This document shows, one piece after another, positions 5,806-5,807 of a stretch of DNA of 5,807 nucleotides. The stretch comes from Anaerovibrio sp. Lineage in GTDB: Bacteria; Bacillota; Negativicutes; Selenomonadales; Selenomonadaceae. The position numbers and the translations under genes are program-made. The stretch spans positions 1 to 5,807 of the forward strand of contig JAEDOE010000088.1 in assembly GCA_016302095.1 (NCBI GenBank). Reading direction: 5' to 3'. The notes below the pieces were generated by a model. That model was given only the letters and a program-made list of their open reading frames with translations, made no database searches and had not been told where the DNA came from. Each line of letters opens with the position of its first letter. Positions within the stretch are counted from its first letter, which is position 1.

Positions 5806-5807
5806 AT

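Overview
The window carries five complete plus-strand genes in two transcription units. The content suggests a bacterium of the Firmicutes, most likely an anaerobic Negativicutes (Selenomonas/Mitsuokella-like). That guess rests on the moderately high GC coding sequence rich in CTG, GGC and GCC, AT-rich gaps, purine-rich Shine-Dalgarno sites, frequent GTG starts and the gene families present. It is an inference, not an identification.

Unit 1 (about 1-4043) is a 5-oxoproline / D-glutamate gene cluster. pxpB (27-755) and pxpC (856-1956) encode two of the three subunits of the ATP-dependent 5-oxoprolinase, which opens 5-oxoproline to glutamate. The third subunit gene, pxpA, is not in the window and could lie left of position 1. 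Next come a DUF1445/YcsI-family protein (2030-2839) and a DUF4392 protein (2971-3840). These two families are the N-terminal and C-terminal halves of the animal mitochondrial enzyme D-glutamate cyclase (DGLUCY), which turns D-glutamate into 5-oxo-D-proline. Here they are separate adjacent genes in the same order as in the fused protein. Read together, the cluster could form 5-oxoproline from D-glutamate and/or recover glutamate from 5-oxoproline. The last gene runs straight into an unusual array of five 16-17 nt repeats (3822-3908), each with a start codon, and the unit ends at a good A-tract/T-tract hairpin terminator (4003-4043).

Unit 2 (about 4127-5805) is one gene for an AGCS-family sodium/amino-acid symporter (4289-5734). 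It has its own sigma-A-like promoter (TTGACG, 17 nt, TAAAAT), a roughly 125-nt leader with 12-nt repeats and a small hairpin, and its own intrinsic terminator at the right edge. It may import the amino acid that feeds this metabolism, but its substrate cannot be read from the sequence.

No RNA genes, insertion sequences, CRISPR arrays or phage genes were seen. The most noteworthy points are the split D-glutamate cyclase beside 5-oxoprolinase subunits, the mini-ORF repeat array created from the 3' end of the DUF4392 gene, and the repeat-containing leader of the symporter gene.
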